A DNA stretch of 64,000 bases from Algibacter pacificus (GCF_008033385.1 NZ_VOGY01000005.1:248001-312000), one strand, 5' to 3'. Shown: positions 1 to 8,187, counted from the stretch's first letter. The notes: generated by a model from the sequence alone, not told the origin. Made by a program: numbers and translations.

Positions 1-2
1 AA

Positions 3-647
3 ATGCTTAGGGCATTAGATTTCGATTTCGCTTTTTCTAAAATAAATATTAATGATGCTTATATGAGTTATGCCGAGCGAATTGAAGATACAGATAAAGC
101 TGGGAAAATATTTTTTGATAGTATAAATGCTTGTTTAAGTCAACTATCAAACACTTATAAAAAAGGCGGTAAAACGGTATTGTTAGTAGATTCTAAATTT
201 ATGGGACAAACGCCCATGCATTTAGATGTTCGTTTTGATATAAATAACAAGCAAGATACGTTTTTGGCATCCGGAGCATTAAAAAACTTTAATGCAGAAA
301 TTGCCAATGCATTTTTCAAATCGAATTTAAATGTTAAAGCAGATGGTGAAATTGAGCAAATTTATTTCACCTTTAGTGGAAATAATTTGGAATCTCAAGG
401 CGATTTAAAAATGAAATACGACAATTTTAAATTTGAGATTATAAACGATAAAAACCAAGTGAATAAACTGTTTACCACTATTGGTAATCTATTTGTAAAT
501 GATGGCTCTAAAACCGATGGAGAAGGCTACAGACATGGTAAAATTGAGGTTGGGCGGCAAACAACTAAATCTTTCTTTAATTATTTATGGATTAATGTTG
601 AAAGTGGTTTGATAAGTACTTTAACAGGAAATGGAAAGAAAGCGTAA
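3..647 (+). CDS. AsmA-like protein, C-terminal part (5' end outside window)
   Basis: The frame is open from the window edge, so this 214-residue stretch is probably the end of a much longer protein. Its pattern of alternating polar and hydrophobic strands, the inner GQTPMHLDVRFD and DGEIEQIYFTFSG strands, and the closing segment with RQTTKSFFNYLW match the C-terminal region of the flavobacterial AsmA/DUF748-type proteins, which are inner-membrane-anchored periplasmic proteins linked to envelope lipid or outer-membrane homeostasis. No signal peptide is visible because the N-terminus is missing. It is followed by 158 bases before the next gene. The family call rests on recalled pattern similarity; the exact role is unknown. 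Confidence 0.6.
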   Translation: MLRALDFDFAFSKININDAYMSYAERIEDTDKAGKIFFDSINACLSQLSNTYKKGGKTVLLVDSKFMGQTPMHLDVRFDINNKQDTFLASGALKNFNAEIANAFFKSNLNVKADGEIEQIYFTFSGNNLESQGDLKMKYDNFKFEIINDKNQVNKLFTTIGNLFVNDGSKTDGEGYRHGKIEVGRQTTKSFFNYLWINVESGLISTLTGNGKKA

Positions 648-742
648 ATACATGCCATACCCTTGTTTTAAAACAAGCTTGAAACCAAGAATAAACAAGT
701 TTTATACCTAATATGGGAATATTATAAACATATTGAAAAATG

Positions 743-785
743 CTGTAACATGAAACCCTAGCAAGGGTTGCATCTTTGTAGTATA
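743..785 (+). promoter_or_regulatory. Promoter with composite motif CTGTAAC / ATCTTTGTAGTATA
   Basis: CTGTAAC (743-749) is separated by exactly 22 bases from ATCTTTGTAGTATA (772-785), 20 bases before the lipoprotein start. The same two blocks with the same spacing occur on the other strand at 3511-3553. ATCTTTG resembles the Bacteroidetes -7 element TAnnTTTG, but the upstream block is not the usual TTTG. A perfect palindrome AACCCT-AGCA-AGGGTT (754-769) fills the spacer and could be an operator. Confidence 0.5.
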
Positions 786-805
786 GAAATTAATATTAAT
801 TAAAA

Positions 806-1486
806 ATGAAAATGATGAAAATGATGAAACCTTTAAATTATTTAATACCCGGAGTTTTAGTAGGAACTCTTTTCCTAGCATCTTGTGCTAAGAATAATTC
901 TAAAGCAGAAAAAATGACCGCTAATTTAGTAAACTATGTCGATTCTATTAATAATGTTCAAACAGAAAATGCAATGGAAAGCTGGAGCGCCATAGAAGAT
1001 GAATTTAAAATGGTGCAAAATAAGGCCACAAACGAGATTGATAAGCTTGAAGATAAAATAGATTTTGAAGAGAAAATAAAGAACGCAGAACTTAAGTATG
1101 AAACTCTGAGACAAAATATTATGGCTCAAAAAGAAAAACTTGAAGCTCAAAATCAGAAGAATAAAATAAAGAAAACCTTATTAGGCTCTAACTATGTAGA
1201 TGGCGACATGACCTTTAAATGGATTAATAAAGATAATATTTTGAGTGTTTATGAAAACTTTGTAAACACCGTTCAAAAAAATAAAGATTCATATTCTAGA
1301 GAAGATTGGGATGAAATAAAATTATTATATGAAGCTATAGATTCTAGAAAAAACACCGTAGAAAATGAAGGCTTATCAAGCGCAGATAATATAAAAATTG
1401 CGGGTCTCAAATTAAAGTTTGCTCCGCTATATACTGTAAACAGAATGAGTGCAAAATCTGAAGAAAACGCTAAAGCAAAACAGTAA
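806..1486 (+). CDS. Hypothetical lipoprotein with coiled-coil segment
   Basis: A 226-residue protein with a lysine-rich N-terminus, a hydrophobic stretch (about 12-25) and the lipobox LASC, so it is expected to be lipidated and anchored to an envelope membrane. The mature part is highly charged and mostly helical by composition, with a heptad-like region around residues 70-120 rich in E, K and Q. I recognise no enzymatic motif. The start sits in a run of MKM repeats (ATGAAAATG repeated), so the exact initiating ATG is ambiguous by a few codons. It is followed after 66 bases by a CsbD-type gene on the same strand and driven by the composite promoter at 743-785, suggesting a stress-induced envelope protein. 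Confidence 0.65.
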   Translation: MKMMKMMKPLNYLIPGVLVGTLFLASCAKNNSKAEKMTANLVNYVDSINNVQTENAMESWSAIEDEFKMVQNKATNEIDKLEDKIDFEEKIKNAELKYETLRQNIMAQKEKLEAQNQKNKIKKTLLGSNYVDGDMTFKWINKDNILSVYENFVNTVQKNKDSYSREDWDEIKLLYEAIDSRKNTVENEGLSSADNIKIAGLKLKFAPLYTVNRMSAKSEENAKAKQ

Positions 1487-1552
1487 TTTTTAAGCGTAAG
1501 AATAGAGTATAAATTAAAACAAGAAATCGTTAGTAAATAAAATACCAGTATT

Positions 1553-1738
1553 ATGAATACAGAACAATTAAAAGGAAAATGGAACAAAGCTAAAGGAAGT
1601 TTAAAACAAAAATATGGAGCATTAGTAGATGATGATCTTACATATGCCGAAGGTAAGTTTGACGAAATGCTTGGTAAACTTCAAGAGAAAACAGGAAAAA
1701 CTAAAGAGGAATTAAAAAAAGAAATCGATAAGTATTAA
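1553..1738 (+). CDS. CsbD family stress-response protein
   Basis: A 61-residue, very hydrophilic protein with the family pattern: NTEQLKGKWNKAKGSLKQKYG at the N-terminus, a central DDDLTYAEGKFDEMLGKLQEKTGK and a lysine-rich end. CsbD-like proteins are small, abundant, general-stress-induced cytosolic proteins (sigma-B regulated in Bacillus) without a known biochemical activity. Length is normal for the family. It lies 66 bases after the lipoprotein gene and before a double hairpin terminator, so the two probably share a transcript. No separate promoter is evident in the gap. Confidence 0.88.
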   Translation: MNTEQLKGKWNKAKGSLKQKYGALVDDDLTYAEGKFDEMLGKLQEKTGKTKEELKKEIDKY

Positions 1739-1758
1739 GTAAGTTTAGTTAATAGCAT

Positions 1759-1816
1759 GCAGATATTATATATCTGCAAATCTCAGGTTAAAAATTAATC
1801 TGAGATTTTTTTTTTC
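1759..1816 (+). terminator. Tandem hairpins, intrinsic terminator after csbD-type gene
   Basis: GCAGATA / TATCTGC (1759-1765, 1771-1777) is followed at once by AAATCTCAG / CTGAGATTT (1778-1786, 1800-1808) and a run of T to about 1816. Confidence 0.8.
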
Positions 1817-1874
1817 GAATGTATCCAAAATTTTGTGTTTTTTGAAATTAGTATTTTACAATCTCTTATCTAAA

Positions 1875-1914
1875 AATACACCTGTCCAAAAACTAGTTGT
1901 TGGACAGGTGTATT
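1875..1914. terminator. Perfect 15-bp hairpin, probable bidirectional terminator
   Basis: A perfect inverted repeat of 15 bases (1875-1889 with 1900-1914, core CACCTGTCC / GGACAGGTG, 10-base loop) flanked by A-rich and T-rich sequence. It lies between the convergent CsbD and AraC transcription units. Confidence 0.6.
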
Positions 1915-1935
1915 TTAAGTTTTAAGTTCAATTAA

Positions 1936-2087
1936 TTAATAAATTATATTGTATAATACAGCAATTATTGCAAGACCGAATAGTGTGTGAATTAGACGTC
2001 TAATTCCTATTCCAGAAACAATATTTAGCATGGCTAAAAGCCAAATAACAATACAATTACAGCTACAAGCGGTAGTAAAATTGTGAT
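1936..2087 (-). pseudogene. Possible remnant of a small membrane protein
   Basis: On the minus strand a 31-codon frame (2031 to 1936) encodes a hydrophobic peptide ending IIAVLYNIIY. Directly upstream, in another frame and without a start codon, is a second hydrophobic stretch (ITILLPLVAVIVLLFGF, up to 2087). A one-base shift near 2033 would join them into a two-segment membrane protein of about 50 residues, similar in style to the two other tiny membrane proteins in this neighbourhood. This could equally be chance in AT-rich sequence. Confidence 0.25.
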
Positions 2088-2122
2088 GTTATAATAAATC
2101 AATTTTTAGCTAAATTTGAAAA

Positions 2123-2152
2123 CAGGATTAAGCTATAAATAACTTAACCCTG
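2123..2152 (-). terminator. Intrinsic terminator of AraC gene
   Basis: Ten-base inverted repeat (2123-2132 with 2143-2152; one G-U pair on the minus-strand RNA) followed in minus direction by TTTTC. It lies 75 bases past the AraC stop. Confidence 0.5.
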
Positions 2153-2226
2153 ATTTTTGGGACTTGTACAGATTTTAGGATAGTGTCCTTTTTAGGATGC
2201 TGCCAATAATGGTTTTAAGTTATATT

Positions 2227-3252
2227 TTATGCTGTTGCAGCTAACGTGTTTTGATTTTCTTTATAGTATTTTGGACTACAATCATATTTTTGCTTAAATA
2301 TTTTAGAAAAATAACTTCTACTTGAAAACCCAATGCTATAAACGACTTCTGAAATATTTAAATCTGTAGTTCTTATTAATTGTTCAGATTTTTTTATTCT
2401 TTCATTAATAATAAAATCTCTTACAGTTCTATTATGTAACATTTTAAAGCCTTCTTGTAATTTGCTAGCAGAGAGTCCAGATTTTTTACGTAATAATTTT
2501 AGGGTGTAATCCTCTTCGGGAGAATTAATTATTTGTTCTGATATTTCTTTAATAATTTCCATTTCACTTTTGGTTAAGCTACCTGTATCGTTAGCCACAT
2601 TTTTTAAATCATCTGCGCGCTGTTGAATTTCCATGGCAAGTATTAAATTTACGATACCTTCAATCATCAAATTTCTAACAATTCCTTTTTGCTTGATGGC
2701 TTTTAATTCTCCTATTTTATTATTAATTTTTAAGTTAAAAGAGCCAATGTAAATCGAATTATCTATGGTGTTATTTTTAAAAAAGGTGTCTCTTAATTTT
2801 TTGTTAAAATTAAAACCTTCATAACTTTCAGATACAGCTGTATTAACCACGATTAAGGATATTTTGGTGCGTGTATGCTTTTTAAAAGATAAATTATTTT
2901 CTTCTGCATTTTGGCAAGTTAAAATGCCTGTTTGGTATTTTTTTAATAATCTTTGTTTGCTTTTACTTCCAAATCGATGTCCTAATTCACCTGCTGAGCA
3001 ATATGCAAAGTAAATGGGTAAATTTTCGGTAGCATTTATACTTAAAGTCACCTCGTGATTTAAATTAATATCAAATTCTAAGTAAGAAACTCCATTTTTT
3101 AAAGAAATACCTTTTATAGTTCCTGTACCAAATGGATCGTTTAAGTGAAGTATAAACTCATTGGAAAGTGTTTTTAAAGTTCCTCCAAAATTTTCATGTA
3201 ACGCATTAAAAATTTTTTCTAACTTACTTGTTTTAATATGTGTAGTTTTCAT
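2227..3252 (-). CDS. AraC family transcriptional regulator
   Basis: A 341-residue protein whose last 100 residues form a typical AraC double helix-turn-helix: LLRKKSGLSASKLQEGFK (first HTH) and ISEVVYSIGFSSRSYFSKIF followed by CSPKYY (second HTH, with the family-conserved GF..SYFS..FK and P..YY). The N-terminal 220 residues are a sensory part that I cannot assign to a ligand; residues 70-100 contain a cysteine (AYCSAGE). The gene follows the lmo0937-type membrane protein after 28 bases on the same strand and probably shares its promoter at 3511-3553, so it may control the surrounding stress/envelope genes. The ligand and targets are unknown. Confidence 0.85.
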   Translation of the reverse strand: MKTTHIKTSKLEKIFNALHENFGGTLKTLSNEFILHLNDPFGTGTIKGISLKNGVSYLEFDINLNHEVTLSINATENLPIYFAYCSAGELGHRFGSKSKQRLLKKYQTGILTCQNAEENNLSFKKHTRTKISLIVVNTAVSESYEGFNFNKKLRDTFFKNNTIDNSIYIGSFNLKINNKIGELKAIKQKGIVRNLMIEGIVNLILAMEIQQRADDLKNVANDTGSLTKSEMEIIKEISEQIINSPEEDYTLKLLRKKSGLSASKLQEGFKMLHNRTVRDFIINERIKKSEQLIRTTDLNISEVVYSIGFSSRSYFSKIFKQKYDCSPKYYKENQNTLAATA

Positions 3253-3280
3253 GATATTTTGTTTAAATGTGATTAATAAT

Positions 3281-3430
3281 TTAGAGGTCTTCTTTAAGGA
3301 TGTTAATTACAACAAGAACGACAGCCGCAAATAATAACAAGTGTATAAATAGATTTAAGCTATATATAAAGAAGCCTATTCCCCATGCTATTAAAAATAA
3401 AATGGCTAAACCATATAAAATTTTGGACAT
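3281..3430 (-). CDS. lmo0937-type small membrane protein
   Basis: A 49-residue protein read from the ATG at 3430 (start MSKILYGLAILFLIAWGIGF, end NILKEDL). Two hydrophobic segments (about 4-23 and 28-44) with a short polar tail match the lmo0937 family of tiny membrane proteins, which are widespread in Bacteroidetes and Firmicutes and of unknown function. It is too short to be listed by a standard ORF cut-off, but the amino-acid pattern is coherent over the whole length and the stop is followed 28 bases later by the AraC regulator start. Upstream lies a strong promoter candidate. Confidence 0.8.
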   Translation of the reverse strand: MSKILYGLAILFLIAWGIGFFIYSLNLFIHLLLFAAVVLVVINILKEDL

Positions 3431-3510
3431 GTTACAATTTGTTATAAAATTTTAAAACTCACTTTTAGATTATTTGTTTTTAAGCGAGAGCCTTAAAGTG
3501 TTTGTCTTTG

Positions 3511-3553
3511 TATACTACAAAGATCATCCAATGGAACACTTTAGGCGTTACAG
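3511..3553 (-). promoter_or_regulatory. Promoter with composite motif, minus strand, for lmo0937-type gene and AraC gene
   Basis: Read on the minus strand: CTGTAAC (3553-3547), 22 bases, ATCTTTGTAGTATA (3524-3511), identical in blocks and spacing to 743-785. A perfect palindrome CTTTGTA-TAC-TACAAAG covers 3506-3522, i.e. the downstream block itself. The leader to the ATG at 3430 is about 75 bases. I see nothing else convincing between 3554 and 3755. Confidence 0.5.
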
Positions 3554-3755
3554 AGTTTTAGGATATTGTTATATAATTATTGGTTTTTCTTAAACAAAAA
3601 AGTCTATCTGTTTAATAAACAGGGTTTTGTGTTTGTTTTTTAGACGTTAAGTGTTTATATGAAAAATAGTTGAAGCATAAAACGATGTTATTTAAAACAG
3701 CGGTGCTAAAAATAAGGTTGAAGAAAGCTAGATTTAAGATGAATGTGTGTCTAAA

Positions 3756-5927
3756 TTATTTAATATCGATAGGAAGATAAATGTAAAAAATAGCACCTTT
3801 TTGATGTTCTCCAGTGGCGTAGATAAAACCATGATGGTTTTCCACTATTTTTTTACAAATTGCCAGTCCTACTCCTGTTCCAGAATAAGCTGATTTTTGG
3901 TGTAATCGTTCAAAAATATCAAATATTTTTTTGGCATTCTCTTGATCAAAACCAATGCCGTTATCACTCACTACAATTTTATGGTAGTTTTTTGATGTCT
4001 TTTTATCAGGAAGCGGTATTTGATCTTTATGCACGATTGATGCGTCTATCAAAATTTTAGAATCTTTGTTTAAGTCTCTATATTTAATGGCATTAGAAAG
4101 CAAATTATTAAATAACTGTTCCATTTGAAACGGAATACCTTGTATAGTAGGGAGGTTTTTTTTTATTATTTTTAAATTGGTTTCTAGAATTCTAGCAGAA
4201 AGGTTGTCTTCAACTTTTTCAAGCTTTTTATTTAAGTCTATGGTTTCAAAGTTTTCATGCGTGCTATCAATTCTAGAATAGCTTAACAGGTTTTTTATAA
4301 GTAACTGCATTCGGCTTGCAGCATTATCAATTTTATCAAAATAAACCCTGTTTTGGTTAGATAAATAATCGGCCTCAGCTTCACTCAATATAGAAATAAA
4401 CATTTGAATTTTACGCAAGGGTTCCTGCAAATCGTGGCTAACTACACGGTTAAAAGATTCTAGCTCGGCGTTGGAACGCTTAAGCGCTTTGTTTTTTTTT
4501 CGTAATTTTATATCTGTTTTTATACTTTCTGTTACATCTTGAACAATGCCTACTATTTTTTCATTTCCATTTTCAATAATAAATTCACCTGTGGTTCGCC
4601 AATATCTTACTTTTCCCTCTTTGTTTATTACCCTGTAAATAAAATCTTTAAAATGTTTATTTTTTAAAGCCTGAGAATTTTTTGTTTGATATTTAACTAA
4701 ATCATCTGGGTGAATAAAGTTTTTAAAATTTTCAAAGTTTGATTCAAATTCATTAGGAGCAAAACCTAATAGTTTGTAGAAATTTTCAGAGAGTTCTATG
4801 GTGTTTGTGGTTACGTACCAACTATAACTTCCAATTTTAGCTAGGGTTTCTGCATTGTTTAAAATGGTGTTTTTTTCAAAAAAATAGCTGTTTAATTTAC
4901 TTAAATCCTCTTTACTTTTTCTTTCTTTAGTAACATCAACTGTTGTAATAATTACACCGGTGGCTAATTTAGACGTGGTACTACTAAACCATTGATTTTT
5001 ATTATTAAAATGATATTCTTTTTGATAGTGTTGGGGTTCTCCAGTGGTGACACATTTTACATATATTTCAAATACACCGTTTGTAAAAAGTGTTGGAAAT
5101 ATTTCTGAAATGTTTTTACCAATTACCTGTTCTATAGTTTTACCGGCTTGTTCTGAAATTTTATTATTTGCATAATCAATTCGAAAGTCAATAATTTTAT
5201 TATCTGCATCTTTTACAGGTTCTAAGTAGGTGATAATATTGTTACTATTACTAATAATTTTATCTATAAAGGCTTGTGTGTTTAATAACTTCTTACTGTC
5301 GTTGTTTATTTTTATAAAGGCTATTATAAAAACAATGAGCGCAAAGACCACTAAAAATAAAGAAAAGAAAGGTGTGAGAAAAGTTTCAGTTTTATATGTT
5401 GCTTTACGTTCTTTAAGTAAGGCCTCTTTATTGTTTATCATACTTATTTTAAAAGAATTTATGGTGTTAAGTATGCTAGACAAATTATCAAGTTCAGCTA
5501 TTATTGCCTTTTCAACAATGGGTTCATTATGATAGGTGTTAAGCTTTGTTACAGCAATTTCTAAACTGTCTGTATATAGGTTGATGGAGTCCAGGTATTT
5601 ATGTTGTTCTGGAATATCTTTAGTGAGCTCGGTTAAGTTTAAGAGGGAAGTTTTGGATTGTTTTTTATAATCGATATAGGTGTTAAAAAATGTTGTATCC
5701 TTTAATATTAGCGCTTTATATTCTAGAGCTTCTATTAAACTGAAATAGGAAAATAGCGTATTTATTTCCTTATCAATCATTAGTGATTTGGAAACCAATT
5801 CAGCCGATTTTTTTAAAGCCTTATTTTGCTTATATGAAATACTAGAAAGCAATAGCAACAATGCAATAGCTATGGTTGAAGCTATTTTGTATGATTTTAT
5901 TGAAGATTTTATTGCTCTAAAACGCAT
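3756..5927 (-). CDS. PAS-domain sensor histidine kinase
   Basis: A 723-residue membrane kinase. Transmembrane segments at about 14-32 and 182-208 enclose an extracytoplasmic helical CHASE3-like sensor. Two PAS domains follow (about 215-335 and 350-470; the second ends WRTTGEFIIENG...IVGIVQDVTE). The HisKA box is SHDLQEPLRKIQ with the phospho-acceptor histidine near residue 497. The ATPase domain shows the N box NLLSNAIKY, G1 DNGIGFDQ and G2 GTGVGLAICKKIV. It autophosphorylates and should pass phosphate to the receiver protein encoded 8 bases upstream. This layout (PAS kinase plus lone receiver) is common in bacteriophytochrome-like Rcp systems, but no chromophore-binding domain is present here. 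The signal is unknown. Confidence 0.88.
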   Translation of the reverse strand: MRFRAIKSSIKSYKIASTIAIALLLLLSSISYKQNKALKKSAELVSKSLMIDKEINTLFSYFSLIEALEYKALILKDTTFFNTYIDYKKQSKTSLLNLTELTKDIPEQHKYLDSINLYTDSLEIAVTKLNTYHNEPIVEKAIIAELDNLSSILNTINSFKISMINNKEALLKERKATYKTETFLTPFFSLFLVVFALIVFIIAFIKINNDSKKLLNTQAFIDKIISNSNNIITYLEPVKDADNKIIDFRIDYANNKISEQAGKTIEQVIGKNISEIFPTLFTNGVFEIYVKCVTTGEPQHYQKEYHFNNKNQWFSSTTSKLATGVIITTVDVTKERKSKEDLSKLNSYFFEKNTILNNAETLAKIGSYSWYVTTNTIELSENFYKLLGFAPNEFESNFENFKNFIHPDDLVKYQTKNSQALKNKHFKDFIYRVINKEGKVRYWRTTGEFIIENGNEKIVGIVQDVTESIKTDIKLRKKNKALKRSNAELESFNRVVSHDLQEPLRKIQMFISILSEAEADYLSNQNRVYFDKIDNAASRMQLLIKNLLSYSRIDSTHENFETIDLNKKLEKVEDNLSARILETNLKIIKKNLPTIQGIPFQMEQLFNNLLSNAIKYRDLNKDSKILIDASIVHKDQIPLPDKKTSKNYHKIVVSDNGIGFDQENAKKIFDIFERLHQKSAYSGTGVGLAICKKIVENHHGFIYATGEHQKGAIFYIYLPIDIK

Positions 5928-5935
5928 GGTGTTTT

Positions 5936-6379
5936 TTATATTCTAAATAAATAGTTATCCCTGCTTAAATTAGAGGTATGGTATTGCCAGTTTAGCTGCA
6001 ATACCTTATCTACAACTTCTTTAAGAGCAGCAAAACTATTGGGTTTGTTTATATAAATGTTTGCTCCATTTATAAAAGTATTTTCAATATCTTCTTCTGA
6101 AGATGAGGTGGAGTAAATAGCTACTGGTATTTTTTTTAAATTAGGGTCTTTACGAAGTTCTAATAAGCACTCCATTCCATTTTTAATAGGCATATTTAAA
6201 TCTAGGAATATAATATGAGGAATATGTTCTACTTGTTTTAAGTAATCCATTATTTCTTTTCCATTTTTAAATAACGCAAGCGATGTTTTTATTTTTAATT
6301 GGCTTAAGGCTTGTTCAAATAGCCATCTGTCATCTTCATCATCATCAGCAAGAAAAACATTTAAAATATTTAGGGACAT
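5936..6379 (-). CDS. Stand-alone response regulator (receiver domain, Rcp-like)
   Basis: A 147-residue single receiver domain: acidic pocket LADDDEDD near the N-terminus, phospho-acceptor aspartate in IIFLDLNMPIKNG, conserved Ser/Thr in IYSTSSSEED and lysine in YINKPNS. There is no output domain, so it signals by protein contact, as Rcp1/CheY-like regulators do. It ends 8 bases before the kinase start and begins 11 bases after the AraC-type regulator, forming a three-gene operon. It most likely takes phosphate from the kinase and either relays it or affects the regulator encoded first. Confidence 0.9.
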   Translation of the reverse strand: MSLNILNVFLADDDEDDRWLFEQALSQLKIKTSLALFKNGKEIMDYLKQVEHIPHIIFLDLNMPIKNGMECLLELRKDPNLKKIPVAIYSTSSSEEDIENTFINGANIYINKPNSFAALKEVVDKVLQLNWQYHTSNLSRDNYLFRI

Positions 6380-6390
6380 AAGTTTAGATA

Positions 6391-6948
6391 TTAATTATTA
6401 GCATTAAATGTTTTACGTTTTTTTATTATTTTTTGAAATCCAGAAGGGGTTAAGCCTGTTGTTTTTTTAAACTGAGCCGATAAATGAGCAACACTACTGT
6501 AATTAAGTTTGTAGGAGATTTCGGTTAGGGTTAAATCCGTATTTGCTATTAACTCTTTGGCATAATCTACTTTTTTTAAAATTACAAAGTTTTCTATGGA
6601 CGTATAGGTGTTTTCAGAAAAAAGATTCGATAAATAAGCATAAGAGTAGTTTAATTTATCGGCTAAATAAGAAGATACCTTAATTAATTTTGCGTCTTCA
6701 TCTTCTAACATTTCATTAATAGTATCTTTTATACGTTGTACTATTTCGGTGGTTTGATTATCTATGATTGTTACCCCATACTTTTGTAAAGATGTTTTTA
6801 GTTTTAATTCTTGTTCTGGTGTTAATGTGTCATTAATAGTTATTTCTTTAGCATTATTAATAACAAAAGAAACACCTAATTTGTCTAATTGCTCTTTAAG
6901 AATCACATTTCGGGTAATATTAAAATCAAAAGACACGTATATTTTCAT
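6391..6948 (-). CDS. AraC-type HTH regulator, short form
   Basis: A 185-residue protein with a C-terminal AraC HTH (LADKLNYSYAYLSNLFSE as first helix-turn-helix and LTEISYKLNYSSVAHLSAQFKKTTGLTPSGF as second, positions about 95-178). The first 75 residues are a small alpha/beta domain (MKIYVSFDFNITRN...), different from the cupin of classical AraC. It is the first gene of an operon with a receiver and a histidine kinase, so it probably supplies the DNA-binding output of the phosphorelay. In the 270 bases upstream I see no confident promoter. Confidence 0.8.
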   Translation of the reverse strand: MKIYVSFDFNITRNVILKEQLDKLGVSFVINNAKEITINDTLTPEQELKLKTSLQKYGVTIIDNQTTEIVQRIKDTINEMLEDEDAKLIKVSSYLADKLNYSYAYLSNLFSENTYTSIENFVILKKVDYAKELIANTDLTLTEISYKLNYSSVAHLSAQFKKTTGLTPSGFQKIIKKRKTFNANN

Positions 6949-7167
6949 AAAATCAATATTTCAGTAATAACCAATAACTGCTCATTACAAAGTAAATGTA
7001 GTCAATTTAAATAGAATTCTAATATTTAAATTGTTTAATAGAACTTTTTTAGGAAGTGTTATTTTGTTGGTGTTTAATGGAATATTACTAGCGTAGATAT
7101 AGTAAAATATGCGTTTAAAAAAAATACAGGAATGGCTTAATCCTTAATTTGTTTTTAAAAAATAAAA

Positions 7168-7194
7168 AAACGAGTATTGATGAATACTCGTTTA
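7168..7194 (-). terminator. Intrinsic terminator after DUF1328 gene
   Basis: Perfect 11-base stem AAACGAGTATT / AATACTCGTTT (7168-7178 with 7183-7193, loop GATG); on the minus strand it is followed by a T run. Confidence 0.8.
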
Positions 7195-7219
7195 GATAAT
7201 ATAAATGTAAAACCTGAGG

Positions 7220-7381
7220 TTAAATTTTTCTTTTTCCAGTAATAATAGAAATTATAAAAAGAGCAATAAATATAAAAAACAATATTTTGGCAATACTAGC
7301 AGCGCCTTCGGCAATCCCGCCAAAACCAAATATTGCAGCAATAATGGCTAAAATTATAAATGTAATTGTCCAACGTAACAT
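7220..7381 (-). CDS. DUF1328 / YtjA-like small membrane protein
   Basis: A 53-residue protein read from the ATG at 7381. The N-terminus MLRWTITFIILAIIAAIFGF, followed by GGIAEGAASIAKILFF and a basic end (ITGKRKI), is the DUF1328 signature: two membrane helices with a small-residue turn GGxAxGAAxIAK. Function is unknown; members are often stress-induced and sit beside CsbD or lmo0937-type genes, as here. It is a single-gene unit between an upstream gap of about 250 bases and the hairpin at 7168. Confidence 0.88.
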   Translation of the reverse strand: MLRWTITFIILAIIAAIFGFGGIAEGAASIAKILFFIFIALFIISIITGKRKI

Positions 7382-7628
7382 AGTTCTAAGTTTTAAAAGT
7401 TACTGGTTTCTTTTTTTAAGATGCTAACCATATAACATCATGTTTTACTCAAAATTAGCTCGATTTTATAAGTTTAATTGATTGAAACCGCATAAAGCTT
7501 AACGCATTTGAAATTAGGTGCCATTTTTTGCGTTTTTTGTTTTTTCAGTTAACCTAGACATGATTTGAGTTAAGGTTTTTTACCTGATTTTTATAGTATT
7601 GTTAGGCAACATAAAAACACAAATTATT

Positions 7629-8030
7629 ATGAACGTAAAACCATATTTAGCCTTTTCAGGCAATTGCCAACAAGCCATAGGTTTTTATGCCAATTGCTTT
7701 CAAGCAGATATAATAAAAAGAATAACATATGAAAATTCTAAAATTGATATTCCAGATTCTTATCAAAAAAAATTACAACATGCAGAAATAAAAGGTAACG
7801 GTGTTCATATTTTAGCTTATGATGCTTCGCCAGATACACCTTTAAACACTGGTAATAAAATGCACATGAGTATCGCTTTTAACGATCCTGATAAAGCAAA
7901 AGATATTTTTAAAAAGCTTTCGGAAGGCGGTCAAGTAAATAATCCTTTTAATAAAGAAGAGTGGGGCGCACTATATGGAAGATGTACCGATAAATTTGGT
8001 GTCCATTGGATGCTTAATTGCGATCTCTAA
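7629..8030 (+). CDS. VOC family protein (PhnB/glyoxalase-like)
   Basis: A 133-residue single-domain protein opening with the PhnB-like pattern NVKPYLAFSGNCQQAIGFY and closing with GALYGRCTDKFGVHWMLN; paired beta-alpha-beta-beta-beta modules are implied. VOC proteins of this type bind metal and act as glyoxalase, dioxygenase or resistance proteins; the substrate cannot be told. I chose the ATG at 7629; an in-frame ATG at 7599 would add ten residues outside the family pattern. Monocistronic by context. Confidence 0.85.
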   Translation: MNVKPYLAFSGNCQQAIGFYANCFQADIIKRITYENSKIDIPDSYQKKLQHAEIKGNGVHILAYDASPDTPLNTGNKMHMSIAFNDPDKAKDIFKKLSEGGQVNNPFNKEEWGALYGRCTDKFGVHWMLNCDL

Positions 8031-8187
8031 ATAGGGATATCCCATTTATCTAAGTTATAATAATAATTAAAACCAAATAATTATTTACTTTTAAAACAAG
8101 TGTTAGAAAGATAATCTAATGTCTGCTCGCTAATAAAACTCCTTGTCGTGTTGGGATAGCAGGCTTTTAGAATAAATAAAAAATAGT

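Noticed and set aside
3497-3545. Possible third AAGTGT...ACACTT palindrome near the lmo0937-type gene
   Set aside because: Half-sites AAGTGT and ACACTT exist but are more than 30 bases apart, not 7, so it is not counted with the tkt/symporter sites.
3602-3645. Large hairpin AGTCTA...TAGAC between regulators
   Set aside because: Only five outer pairs and a small CTGTTT/AAACAG palindrome inside; not enough to call a terminator.
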